A stretch of 64,000 nucleotides of DNA from Isoetes taiwanensis. Taxonomy: Eukaryota > Streptophyta > Lycopodiopsida > Isoetales > Isoetaceae. Below the pieces are notes generated by a model that saw nothing but the letters and a program-made list of their open reading frames with translations, did no database searches and was not told the origin of the DNA. Below, piece after piece: positions 37,371 through 49,592 of this stretch; the first letter of the stretch is position 1, and every line of letters starts with the position of its first letter. The DNA is taken from the NCBI GenBank assembly GCA_021234155.1, contig JAJEKV010000039.1, positions 8,817,077 to 8,881,076 on the forward strand, given 5' to 3'. The translations under genes were made by a program, and so were the position numbers.

Positions 37371-37683
37371 TCAAAATGCCTGGCTGCCATGCCGTGTAAT
37401 ATGACTTAAGACCAAAGACACCGAGAAAAATTGACACGTATGAGTATGCAGTGTAAAGAGGATAACCGGTCCTTGTCCCTAGCAGGGACAGTCGTTTTAC
37501 CTTGGCAGCGATGGACGGAAGTGCCGCCTGCCGGTCCATTCCCATCCATCCAATTCCGGCAAAGACAGTAAAATTCCAACTGGGTTTTACAAATTCTTAA
37601 AAAAGAAAAAGGAAAAGGATTTGGGATCTGTCTTCAAATATGGTCCTTCAAAATTTTTGGCCTCGATCTCTTCTTCTCCAGCA

Positions 37684-40600
37684 ATGGCCGCTGCTGGAGT
37701 AAGGCGCAACATCTCGTTTGATCTTCTCAATTCTAACAGTTCTGGTGACAAGGAAGAAGATTTTAGTATCATGACCGTGGGGTCTATGGTTTCTAGAAAT
37801 CCTACCCCTCGCCGTCGCCGGAGGTCTAAACATAAAAAGAATGCTAGCAGTTCGTCCCTACCTGCGTCTCTTTCTGCCTCGGATCTTGGGTTGCTTGCAG
37901 ATGACCCTTTTGCTTCTTCTAACTTTAGCTCTGTGGCTGTGGCATCTGAAGCGAGTGAGTTGAAATTGCCTTTGGATGATAAAACCAACACTTTAGATTC
38001 CAAGCAAGGAAATATATCAGCTCAACGTAGTGGTAAGGCCAGATCGGAACCAGACTTTGTGTTGGATAATGAATGGAGTTGTCATGCAAGAGTGGATCAA
38101 GCTTCTCAACCTCTGAGATGCTCCACATCTTTTTCTCTCTCTTCTGTGAATGCCAAAACCTTTGACGAGCCTTCTTTTAGTGCTGTAGATGGTCTCAAAA
38201 GTTTTCCAACTACACATGATCCCGCCACATCCAAGGATCATTTAGCTAATGACTGCCATCTGACCATAAATGGGGAAGTTCAAAGGAAAATTGACAGCAT
38301 CTTGTCATCTGATGATGGAAAACAAAATCCAACTGGGCATTGTGAACATGAAGTATCATCCAGGTGTAAGGACCATTATGTGAAAACAGCGACCCATCCA
38401 CCAAAACATGATACAGTTATTTCAGAACAGGAAATCCAGCCTGTCATTGGGAGTCCTAGATCTCATCAAAATCAGTTACCAGAAACTGGAAATGGATACT
38501 CTACTCCAAAGTCATCTGAAGTTAGGTCAAGGCATGCTGAAACCCCTCAAATGCTACAGTGGAAACAACTAATTGCTGAGGATTCTGATGGTATGTACCA
38601 AGTTATGTCTATAGATTCATGTATGCTTTTGGCAATTCAAGTAGAAATAATAGTGGGTCCACTTACTATTGGAGTTTCAATTGTGGGCAATTGCTGCTTG
38701 TGGTTTGCATGGTATTTCCCTTGTGACCATGGCTTCACTTACACAAAGAACTAAATTGCAATGAGCATCTTCAAGCTTATAGTTTATTATTTAAGCACAA
38801 CATGGTTAGCTATGCGATTTGCCCTAGTCTTTAACACTTTGCTGCTCAAATTACACAAAGTGCGTCAATACTTCTCATCAATGTGAAGTAACAGCATTGA
38901 AAGTGAAACGCATCCTCTAGTTTTTATTGATTGCTGTCTTATTTATGAGCTCTGTGAAATTGCTATCACATTACCAGACCACATTCAAGTGTATGTTATG
39001 TGGAATTTAATACTGAGAACCTTTGTAGCCATAGTAGTGACGGCCATGGTACTGGAACCCATTGAAATGCAGTGGATGAACAGTTAACAAGTGAGCACTG
39101 CTAAGCAAGACTCGTTTGTTATTTAAAAGGGAATATATATATTATGAATCCCCTTCGACAAATGCTATAAACTTCTCTAAACTGAGGAAGTCAAAAACCA
39201 CAGGGAATCAAACACCTTAAAAGCAATTGATGTTGAGGGCTGTGATTGGGGTGATTTTGGTTCCCGATTTATTAGATAACGTGTATGGCATTGCTTATTT
39301 GTAGGAGTTTCCCTGGATTGGTCTCCATACAAGTATGTTATGGGACAGTTAACGAGTGTGAGTAGTTTACAAAGTACAACTTTTGTCGGCGATGAGCAGG
39401 AAAGGCAGTATGTTTACAACACAATGTTCCATGTTCCTTGGCGATGTGAACTGGTGAGATACTGCACGACTTTTTTTTATTTATGTAGAATGTTGTTCAC
39501 CTTCATCCTCGTTATATAACCAATTTGTGTTGAGCCGCTTGTTTTGTGCATGCATAAAAAATGAATTATGGTGCATGTCTTAAAACTGTAGTTCAATTTA
39601 TGGAAAATCCTGGAAGGAGCTGAGGTTGAATTTTGCTATCCTTAAGGTGGTGTTATTCTCGTGCTTCAGCTCATCGATATTGGCTTCTTAGTCTGTTTGG
39701 ACTCGTTTCTCTCTTTATTCACTGTAATGCCAGCACGGATCTTAATTTTTGGCTGGGAACGCCTGTCTAAATGGAGGTGAGCTTTTATAAAATGATACAA
39801 AAATGTAGCGCCCAGCTTTATCATGGTATTTAACAAAAGTACTCTTTCCAGGAACTTCCGAAGGCTGTACGCTGAAGAACTTGCTGATATTGGATGCCTA
39901 ATTGTGTTGGTGACTGGCGTCGCAGTTCTCCAACAAGCGGGTGATTTATTCTCCTTCTGTTCATCTCGAATGTGGTTGTAAATGCAATTATTCTGCAATT
40001 CTTTATCGTAAACAAGCTGAGAAAGGACCACCTCAAAAATATGAGATAAAAATGATCATTCATTTCCTGGCTCATGTTTTTGGTGCAGATATAAGCTTCA
40101 TATATCACTCTATTCGCTTTCAACCATCCGTGAAGCTCTATGTCGTGTACAATGTTCTTGAGGTTAGTTTTGAGGCGCCAGTATTCTGTTGTTAATGTGA
40201 ATCAATTGGGAAATTCTGGAGATTGCTACATCATGGTTGAGCCAGAATCACCATTGCATATCATGGCTCAAGATCAATGATCTAGAATTAAATAAAACAC
40301 CCAACGTATGATGCTAAAAAAGTTTGGGAAATGCCATAAAATAGAGGAAGCACTCTCAGTTTGTATTGACGTGTTAATTTGGTCTACCCTCTATACTTGT
40401 GAAAGGAAGCCAGTTTATGGAGATTTTGCTTGACTGCTTACTTATTATATTTCCTTTGATTGTAAATTGTGACAAAACACTATTCCGTACATCGATAGAT
40501 GTTAAATGTTATTTGTACGTTTGCAGGTATTTGACAAGCTTTGTCAATCATTTGGTGGGGACGTTTTACAAGTGCTACTTAATTCAGCAGTTGGAGTGGC

Positions 40601-42287
40601 TAATTGCTCACAAGATCGAGTTATTACAGAGGCTATTCGTTTTTGTTTCGATCAGTGCATAGCAATTTTTGCCTTCAATATCCTTCTGATGTTATATATA
40701 TCTTATGCAGTTAGTTTTTTATTAGCTTCATTCACTTCAATTCTTGGATAACCTTGACCATGCACACTCCTGCATTCTTTAATTCTGTTGTCTGAAGCTG
40801 TTACTGTGTCTGCTGCACTCAATCCCACTGCAAAAGATCCGCCTTTGAATAAATCATTGCTTTTGTTGCTCATTTCCAACAACTTCGGTGAAATTAAAAG
40901 CAACGTTTTCAAACGTGTGTCCAAGGAGAATTTGCACAAGTGGGCATATCATGGTTAGTCAATTATTTCGTTTTCTGTTCGTTTCTTGACTCTAGAATGG
41001 GATATTTTTACTTTGGATTAATAGTTCTATTGCTAAAAATGTGAACTATCTATGCATGTTTTCTCTTCCACAACAGTGGATTTCACTTTACAAATAGATG
41101 TGTTTTTATTTTGAATCCAATGAAAATGCCTGAAAATATTAATATTTTTTTTTTTAATGGCCATGTCATAGAAAAGGGCAACATAGCATCTTGGTATATT
41201 GAGGGTAATCTGGACCTTTATACCTGAGAATGTTTGAAGTTATATGCTGCGTAATGCTTGCAAAATATACGTTCACCTGTTGTCTCAGTTCAAACTATTG
41301 AACAATTCTTACTGTTACTACATTCGATTTATGCAGATACGGTGGAGCGCTTTCATATCTTGACATGTTTATTTTTTGTGTTTGTTCAAAGCGTTATGCT
41401 GGCGGGAACTGGATGGATGAAATCATTCTTTTGTGTATGTGTTTTCAACCTTTTGCCTCCCTATGCCGGTTTATGTTTCCTGATGGCGTGTATTTTGTTC
41501 CTTCAGAATGCAGCACTTGTGCTCACTTGTGAAGTTATTATTGATGCCATAAAGCATTCTTTCCTGGCCAAGTTTAATGACATCAAACCTGCTGCATATT
41601 CAGAGTTTTTGGAAGCCCTTTGTAAACAGGTTGGATAATTACCATATTCTTTTCATGCTCTGGCAAGTATGTAAGTTTTTGGCTTGCCTACTGCCTGCCG
41701 TTGACCCATTGTATTAATTAAAATGTTTTCAGTTGATCCAATTGGATGGGTTCTATGAATTATCATGTAGATTAGTATTAGATTCCCCATTTGTTTATTT
41801 TGCTCCTTTCTTTGTAAGGGGAAATAGCATATCCTTTGAACTGAGTTCTATTATCTTAAGAGTTTGGGATTTGATAATATCATTTGTTTATTTGCTTATT
41901 CTATGTCACTGAGCTGCTTTTACCAATCGATCGTAGGTTGTGAAAAGTCAACATTTTGAAGTTCGGAAAGCGTTGACTTTTGTGCCATTAGCACCAGCTT
42001 GTGTGGTAAGTGCCGTCTGATCCAATTTGAGATCTCCCATAAGCATTCTGTTACTGAAGAGAACTTGTGATTCTTTGCAGGTGCTTAGAGTCTTGATTCC
42101 TTTATATGCATCTTACCTTCCTCAGCATTCAATCTGGTTGAAGGGGCTTTGCGCCATGTTCCTTATAGTGTTGAGTTTCTGTTTCTTAGCTGTACTTAAA
42201 TTGGTTGTTGGCTTGGGATTGCAAGCATATGCAAGATGGTACCTAAAGGGAAGCGCCAACAAATTGCAACATTTTCATAAGGACTAG
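37684..42287 (+). CDS. TAPT1: TAPT1/POD1-family multi-pass membrane protein, 11 exons
   Basis: Predicted exons: 37684-38590, 39305-39453, 39670-39776, 39852-39940, 40089-40162, 40527-40677, 40759-40953, 41337-41434, 41507-41629, 41937-42005, 42081-42287. Phases join throughout to give 722 aa. ATG 37684 is the first in-frame start; the N-terminus RRNISFDLL followed by an Arg/Lys-rich run matches plant POD1. The membrane core includes WRCELLIDIGFLVCLDSF, KLYVVYNVLE|VFDKLCQSFGGD, SNNFGEIKSNVFKR, IKHSFLAKFNDIKP, FVPLAPACV and a last hydrophobic helix ending in a Lys/His-rich tail. The family is known from Arabidopsis POD1 (ER-lumen protein folding, pollen tube guidance, embryo patterning) and animal TAPT1. 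All introns are GT-AG except intron 6. AATAAA follows at 42313. Apparently functional. Confidence 0.93.
40678..40758 (+). other. AT-AC (U12-type) intron 6 of TAPT1
   Basis: 81 bp. Exon 6 is open but no GT-AG pair rejoins the conserved frame. A perfect U12 donor ATATCCTT (40678-40685) and an AC end (CCTTGAC, to 40758) restore it: A-F-[T]-C-T-L-L-H-S-L-I-L-L-S-E-A. TTGGATAAC just upstream of the end could be the branch site. Reading through instead reaches a TAA at about 40749. Confidence 0.75.
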
Positions 42288-42312
42288 TTTCTGCATATTT
42301 AATGGATGCCCA

Positions 42313-42318
42313 AATAAA
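42313..42318 (+). terminator. poly(A) signal of TAPT1
   Basis: AATAAA 26 bp after the TAPT1 stop codon; the only canonical signal close to the end of the gene. Confidence 0.6.
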
Positions 42319-43401
42319 GGGTGCAAATTTTGGTGATTTTGTCTGACTTCAAGATCAAGCACTTCCAAACGCAACAGACATCTCATGTTGTACAGTCAAT
42401 TCTGTTTTGCTTTTATAAACTAGCTAAAGCGTGTATTATGTGTATTATAGCTAAAGCGTGTATTATTTTTTCTCTACCCTTGGATGGTGGCACAATTCAT
42501 AGGATATTCCCTCTCCACACGTCTTTTTGGGGTCAAATTGGCCCTTGTTGACCCGATTTTAATTTTAAAGGGACGCTTGACGACCACACACCATGGGTTA
42601 AGATAGTATACTATTAAGATAGTATACTAGCATTTATATAGTACAGTGTTATACTAATACAATCGAACCCTAGTTCCTATCCAATGCTCAGGGCTTACCT
42701 GGAACACTAGGCCTCCTCACAATTACAGTAATTCCATGCATACCAGGCCTCCTCACAATTATAGTAATTCCATGCATAGGGACTATCAAACACGCGTCAC
42801 TGATTGCCACTCCAAGTTGCAACTAGCAGTCGCATGCATTCAATGATTCCTATATGTAGTGCTTGCCATGACGAAGAGCAATACCTGTAAGACCACAAAG
42901 GCAGGCTGCCAGTGAGCCTGGGGAATTGAACCCCAGTGCAATGCCAATGCTTAGCAAGGCATAAGGGAGATCCCAGGAGAGGGGATCGCCCTTATGCCTG
43001 GGGGTTGAAGCCCACTGAAAGTCCACAAGTGTTGGTAACCATGGCCACAAATCTGCAACAAGAAAACTACTCCGAGGCAAGGCATCAAATCAACAAACAT
43101 CACATACTTACGAAGTCACTAAATGTACATGGCAGAAATGCCACTGACATGCAACTGCACAATAAAAAGATTTCACACAACAAGAAGAAGACAAAACTCT
43201 AGTTCATAGGTTCCTCAGATGTAGTCCGCCTGAGGAAGGCATCAAGCCGGCGGATCTCCTTGGTTAACAGACCCCTAGCAAGGCTCAGGTGTGATCTCAG
43301 AGCCTACAACTCAGACATTGGAGCTCCAAGCTGCTCCCAAGAACACTAGAAAGCGCCGAATCAATAGCCACATAAAAACCTGTTAACTACCTCCTCAAGA
43401 T
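42319..43401. other. spacer with hairpin
   Basis: No gene seen. 42696-42785 has a short direct repeat (AGGCCTCCTCACAATTA x2). 42958-42998 is a hairpin: GGCATAAGGGAGATCCC pairs with GGGATCGCCCTTATGCC across AGGAGAG. Confidence 0.4.
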
Positions 43402-44204
43402 CTAAAGGAAAGCGGCAATTCTGTGGGCCTCAGTGCCAACCTGCACAATGCTTGTTATGAACTCCTCTGCACTGAAGACCTGTTCATACTTTGGAGGATG
43501 GGATACATCAATTCTGGAGCTTATCAAGGAGGGGTCCAAGCTTAAGACGGGATAGCCCATCTCCCCCTGTAGAATTCCCATTGCTTTCCATATCAACCAT
43601 GCAAGAAGGCGTCACCACCACAAACCATGCTCAAAGAAAACAAAACAAGCACACAATTGAAGCTATACAACGAACAAATTACACATGGAGTCATCCAACG
43701 GCCATGATGTGATCCCCAGTTGAATAGGGATGTAATCCATACCATGATCTGAGATTTCAAGCTCAAGGCTGAAGGAGAGATCATGAAGTTCCTCAAAGTT
43801 ACAATCCATCTCATCAGGTGACATGGAATCATCTCAGTACTACCGGCGCCCAGGGCCATTCCGTTCCACAGCCACATACCCAGCAGGCAAACCAAATATA
43901 ATAGTCCTGACATTAGATGGCATGCAGTGGGGGGGATTCAAGAGAACCCTCTAGGTAGCATGTATTCTGTGCTCATTCATAGAGCCCAGTTGGAAGGAAC
44001 GATTCAGCTACTGCTCAAAGTGTACTTTCCACTCCTGAGCATCCTGCAAACAGTAAATGTCAAGCTAGGAGTGAGTCTACGGCCACCATAGTAAAGTACA
44101 AAGTGAGCGGCCTTATTCAACAGGTTTCTGTTATCCAACACACACAAACCTTTTGTGTCCCCATCATCCCATCTTAGATAGAGATCCTTCCCCTTCTCAA
44201 TCAT
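43402..44204 (-). pseudogene. exon-like segments of an unidentified gene
   Basis: Minus-strand stretches with protein-like composition: 44204-44060 (L-Y-L-R-W-D-D-G-D-T-K..., up to a Cys), a segment after TGTTTGCAG (about 44045) reading DAQEWKVHFEQ then a stop, about 43820-43680 (DDSMSPDEMDCNFEELHDLS, then SDHGMDYIPIQLGITSWP) and 43596-43402. Stops and frame changes between them mean either short exons or a decayed gene. I do not recognise the family. Confidence 0.35.
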
Positions 44205-45394
44205 CGATTCAGATATGTTATGGAGATGGCAAGAATATATCCTTCATAATCTATTTGAACCCTTCCTAGGAGTTCATATATGGCAGTCATGGTCCACTAG
44301 AAAAATGCCTAAAAATATATATACCTTCATTCTTGTAAGTTATGCTCTAGCAAACTCAGAGGGGTCAAGTACCAAAAGCTTCATGTTCACGTAAAGTCAA
44401 ACTATCTCGCCAAAACGATTTTTTCAAATTTTTTGATTACCATGATATTTTTCTACACGAGATAGGGAAAATGACACAAAAAACCATATGTCAATCCGAA
44501 GTCTGTGAAGAAAGATAGGGCCATTCAAACATGACAGGGTGAAAATTACTTTCTGCCTCCTCAGAACCAATTATAGTTCCCATAAAGCAGTTGTTGTTTA
44601 ATTACAACAAAACAAGGAAATGTATTTTGAGCTAATATTTGACATATACGCAATTGACAAGTTCAAAAATATTGGCTGGCCTTGAATTTAATGTTTGGAC
44701 TTTCACTTTTGATCTCAATTTTAGGTAACTTGTAATAATAATTAATATTTCTCCATATAGAGCAAAACTTGCTCTATGATGTCCTCTAAAAACTCAATGA
44801 AAGTTCAAAATGATATGAAACCAATACAAAAACAAGCTCATTAAAAACGCAAAAGATATGATCACAAGAAATCAAAAAAGGTTTCTGTACCTGAGCCCAT
44901 TACGTGGTCCATAGGCCCATTTAAAATCAATAACTTCCTTATGTTAATTGATTTCAAGTTGAATTTTGGGATATAAATAGCTTCTGATTTACTTTAATAA
45001 TGAAAATATTTGTTGATCATAACCTTGAGATTTGGATTAAACTTTATAGCATCAAATTCAAATATGTCTTCTATGTTTATTCTCGATTTATGCCTCGAGA
45101 CATGACTTTGAAAACATTCTCAAAACATCCCATGTCATGAAATCAATGCAAAAAAAAAAAGTCAAAGAAAAATATGGAACTTTATGACTATAAAAAGTCA
45201 AGCTAGACTGCGATGTGCAATTCCACTTGCAGACCATTATTGGTCCACAGAACTGGAAGTTTAAAAATTAATAGAGGCAATATCTTCATCAATTTTGATC
45301 TCAACTTTGCATACAGTTCTCTAAATAATAAAATTAATTGGTTAGATGAGCTTGCATAATTTGAGGGCAATGTTTAAGCACAAACAACTGTGAA
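44205..45394. other. AT-rich spacer
   Basis: No open frame of note, no recognisable repeat. Confidence 0.4.
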
Positions 45395-46094
45395 TTTATG
45401 GGGTACTTATTCGCCAGTTGAATCTACATGGACTTCGACTCACACCTTTCAAAAATCATGTTACTAAAGATAAGAAACCGTGGTAACAAGAAATTATATG
45501 TTGCAGATTGTTATTTCCCACCAAGGGAGTCTCCTGCATATGCATCAACTAATATGGATAAGGACGATCCATTCCATCACTTAAAACAGGATGCCTTAGA
45601 TTTAACAACGTTTGGAAATATTATTCAGATGGGAGATTTCAATAGCAGAATAGCAAATAGGAAAGCATATGTGTCTAGTGGCTATGGGGATCCTATATGG
45701 ATGCAGAAGATGAGCAAAGAGGAACTAGATGCAGCTGGATGGGCCAGAGAGACAGATGATGCATATGTAGATGTGCAGCCGCAAGGCAGTCACTTGTTGA
45801 ACATGTGTAGTGGTCTGGACTTGATTGTTCTTAATGGAATTAAGAAGTTTCCAGAATCTAAAAAGCGTACATCCGTTGGAGCAAAAGGGAGATGGGACTA
45901 GTGTTGTAGATTTAGCATTGGCTGAAATGCAAATTGTAGATTACATATCTACTATCATTGTTGATGATTCATTCACTACCTCTGATCATTTCCCAATTGT
46001 GATGCACCTACAGGTAGTAAATAAGGCAAAACAGACATTGAAAAAATTTGAAATAGCGGCGCTTATCTTCAAAAATCTGAGATGGAAACCCTAG
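45395..46094 (+). pseudogene. AT-rich LINE, endonuclease part
   Basis: Two frames (45428-45901 and 45825-46094) encode the APE-type endonuclease core: L-Y-V-A-D-C-Y-F-P-P, then GDFNSR, GLDLIVLNGI, a frameshift, DLALAEMQIVDYIS and the closing SDHFPIVMHL. The N-terminal catalytic Asn/Glu part is missing, so the element is 5' truncated or decayed there. It is followed by an unrelated insertion and resumes at about 47640. Confidence 0.85.
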
Positions 46095-47640
46095 GCGGCG
46101 TTTAGGGCGGCGGCGCCGGCCGCCCGTTCCTTGCAGGCTTCTGAGACACAGATACGCTGGAAGAGCAGCGAAGCTGCTGCTGCTGCCTGAGTAGAGCCCA
46201 TGGCTCTTTCAGACGACTTTCTTGCTCTTGTTTCTCACGGACTCCTGCAACGGAGTTAGCTAGAAAAGGTATGGCCGATACCCCTTCGATCTAGCTCCAG
46301 CGTAGGGTTTAAACAGGTTAAGGAAATTGTCTGATCTTGTTTGGGTTCGAATCAGAAGCAGTATAAGCTAGCAGAAAGCTAAGTAGTTTCTATGGGTTTC
46401 AGTTCTATTAAACAGGTTAGTCAGATGAGAAAGTCACTGAATAGATGGCTGCTGCACTCACTGTAGCTGGAAAAGCCCGCACCCATTGTGGGCTGCCATG
46501 CTCATGAAGGCACTCCAGGTGCTCAGGAATTTATCATTTGCACTATGTGTAGATTTTGCTGCTAGCCATAGTCACTTCTTGGTCTGACTAGTAGAAGCCC
46601 TCCTTGTCCCAGCAAGGGTTGGATTAGGAGCTAGTGATGGCTGCGCTGCTCAGTTTAGATTGTGCGTCTGGGTAAAAGCATGTTAGGGTGTCCCTTAAAA
46701 AGTATTATTTAGTGACCAAAAAAGTACCTAAAAAGGTACCCAGGACTGGGTACTGGGTACTTGTGTAATATCCCAATAAAAGGTACATTCTAGAACTTTT
46801 ATATATATTTTGGTCTCCGGTAGCATTATCTTTATCTTAACTTTGAATATTAATGCGTCCTTGACTTTTATTTTGGATATTTGTACTAGTTTTAATGAAA
46901 ATAAAAATGAGAAAGTACCCAGTTCTGAAGTACCTAGTGTACGTACTTTTGCAGGTTCCAAAAGTGGTACACCCTAACATGCTTTTACCCGTCTGGGGGT
47001 TTGTCAAGGGCTTCCTTGGGCGGGAGATTAGGGAAGCCCAGGCAGTGTGGGAGAAAGCCCATACTCTGTGCAGAAAGGGATTGAGGCTCAGCAGGCCTGC
47101 TCTATTCTTATTGTTTGGAAGAAGGCTATGCCCATAGTACTGCAGTAATGGAATAAGGCCAAGTTAACGCGCAGATGCCACTCCTTGGATGCTAGGGTAT
47201 CTTTTTCGGAGGGTGCCTAAAGTGGTTCTTTCTCACTAAGGCTTCTAGCCAGCCAGTCTAATCTGAACAGTTGCTGCTTGAACTCTGCTCTTGAGCCTGG
47301 GCACTTGGTGATCCATACAGGGGTCCTCACAGGTTTAAAGTCCTCTTTCTGGTGACCATGTACGTATAGCTTATATCATTGTGGAGCCACTATAATAAGG
47401 TCATAGACCTTCATTGTAAAAAATTTAGTCTAGGAACAGAGTCCTCTCTCCTATAGTATCCATTGGAGAAGAAGTTGAGAGAGGCTCTAAGTACCAGGCT
47501 CAGAGTCTGGACTACTATCCATGGATTCGAGAAGTGGTAGTAGTTCTGGACTCGACTGTATGTGTAAACACTCTTATCCTCTGAATACAATACAGACACT
47601 CTTGCCTTCAAAAAAAAAAGAAAAGAAAAAAAAAAGAAAG
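46095..47640 (+). mobile_element. tailed retroposon inserted in the LINE
   Basis: Starts near CTAGGCGGCGTTTAGGGCGG and ends in an A-rich tail with G interruptions (47609-47640) after AATACAATACAGACACTCTT. It separates the endonuclease and RT parts of the LINE. GC-rich first ~150 bp, no recognisable protein. Without the MITE it carries it is about 1.2 kb. The 5' boundary is uncertain by some tens of bases and I found no clear target-site duplication. Confidence 0.6.
46670..46990 (-). mobile_element. 321-bp MITE, copy 2
   Basis: Same length and same ends as 29951-30271, opposite orientation: GGGTAAAAGCATGTTAGGGT at the left and ACCCTAACATGCTTTTACCC at the right. Flanked by GTCT on both sides. 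It lies inside the tailed retroposon, which lies inside the LINE, so it is the youngest of three nested insertions. Confidence 0.9.
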
Positions 47641-49592
47641 CAATGCTAAGCTACATATGCATGCAAGAAAGAAAGATGCATACATGTTGTTGTGTGAGGA
47701 GAAGGTCGCTAAAGAGCAATGGCCAGATGATGTATTTGATATAGATATCAAGCTTACTTCTCTGCTAACCGATGTTGCTATCTCTTGCTTCACATCACAG
47801 AGGAAGGTTAAAGGTTTGTCGTGCAATGGCTGGTATGACCAAGAGTGCAGGATGAAAAGGCTAGAATTCAAAAGGGCAGATAAGGAACACAAATATGAGA
47901 AAAAGACAAAGTATCGTAAGCTAATAAGGAGAAAGAAAAGGGCATACTTGCAAACTAAACATGAAGAACTAGTGAATGAATTAATGGTAGATCCTAGAAG
48001 GTTTTGAGCCTGCTTGAAACTGAAAAAGGTGCAAACTGAGGCATTAACAGCAGAGGACCTCTTAGATCATGTACACAAACTATATCATATTGAACTATTG
48101 CATGACTGTATGATAAAACAGGGAGAGGCACTTGTACTTATTGAGAATGATGTGAAACAAGGGATAAGAAAGCTCTCATGTGGAAAAGCAGTTGATGCTC
48201 ACAGACTAGTAGCAGAGATGGTCAAATGGGCAGGTCCATCTATAGTGCCTGTGATAACTAATATGATGAACAAAGTGCTAGTGCATGGCTTCCCCCCTTT
48301 ATGGCAATTGAATAGAGTGGTTTCGATGCATAAGACAGGAGATATACATGATGTTAATAACTACAGAATGATTATGGTGAGTAGTTTGTTCTCCAAATTA
48401 TTTGCCACAATACTAGAACAAAAGATAAGTTCATGGGCTGAAGGAAATAATTGCAGGGCAGTTGGGCAAGCGGGTTTTAGACCCAAGAAAAGCACGTTAG
48501 ATCATCTGCCCATAATTAGAGCAATTATAGATGCAGTTAAGAAGACTAAAAAACTCCTCTTCGCTCTTTTTGTGGATCTTACAAAAGCATTTGATATGCT
48601 TAGACGCAAGAATATGTAGGTTGTTGGAGTTCCATAGGAACTAAGAAATGCAGTAGCAACTTTATATGATAAAGTAGTAATACAACTCTCTTTTCCATTG
48701 AGCAAGCTATGTCAGGACAAAGTGATCAGCAATATAGGAGTTAATCAAGGGTGCCCGCTTTCTCCAACACTCTTTGGCATATACATAGATCAGTTGGAAT
48801 CTTGGATGAGAATGCATGGCGGTGCAGGTATACTGATCACGGACTACACCATTGCTTTGTTGCTATATGCTGATGACATTGTAATCTTTGCTAGAAATGC
48901 TAATGACATGTAAAAGCATTTAGATTCCTTGGCCCTTTTCTGCAGGAACAATGTCAATTTGAATAAGACTAAGATTTTGGTTTTGGGACAAAACAACGAG
49001 AGTTTCACTTCCACTATAATGGTCATGACATTGAGATTGCCAGCATATACAAATATTTGGGGTTAATAGTTGATCACAAGTATGGATGGAACAAGACAGT
49101 TGAGCAAAGGATTGATGGAGAGATTGAGCATTGTTTGCATTACAAAGAAAATGTAGAAGGGCTGAAATTGTTGATTGGAAGCTAAAAAAGAGGTTACATG
49201 ATATGCTTGTCATAGCAGTTGTCTTATATGGATGTGAAGTATGGGGATCTGGGTTAGCGCAAGAGTTGTGGGAAAGGGTTGAAAAGATACAAAAGAAACT
49301 TCTATTGACAGAATTGGGCGTGAAGACGCAGACTCCAGATCCTATGATATTAGCAAAAGCTGGTATGATACAGCTTGAAGCTGAAGCCATTATTCGTACA
49401 TTAAGGTATATGAGTCATGTTTCTAGCATGAGCAATGATGCCGCACTTGGCCATGGAGCAAAGTAAGTTAAAAGGATGGTATGCAGATGTACGTCATTGG
49501 CTTAAAAAATGGAACATGGACTTGAATGATATGCCCAAAAATGAGAATATGCTGAGGGAATGGGTAAGATGTAATGTGCAATATAAGATGTG
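47641..49592 (+). pseudogene. AT-rich LINE, reverse transcriptase part
   Basis: Frames 47657-48007, 48014-48619, 48698-48913 and 49131-49466, then about 49450-49592, read as one RT with interruptions. Linker WYDQECRMKRLEFKRA; then PPLWQLNRVVSMHKTGD...NYRMI, GQAGFRPKKSTLDHL, motif A FVDLTKAFDML, motif B NQGCPLSPTLFGIYIDQL, motif C LLYADDIVIF, C-terminal VVLYGCEVWG. Premature stops follow RRF (48005) and RRKNM (48617) and lie at about 48911. Same domain order and close wording as the GC-rich LINE at 51-56 kb, but AT-rich. Confidence 0.88.

Noticed and set aside
37621-37683. Upstream extension of TAPT1 from codon TTG
   Set aside because: Not an ATG; the ATG at 37684 gives the conserved N-terminus.
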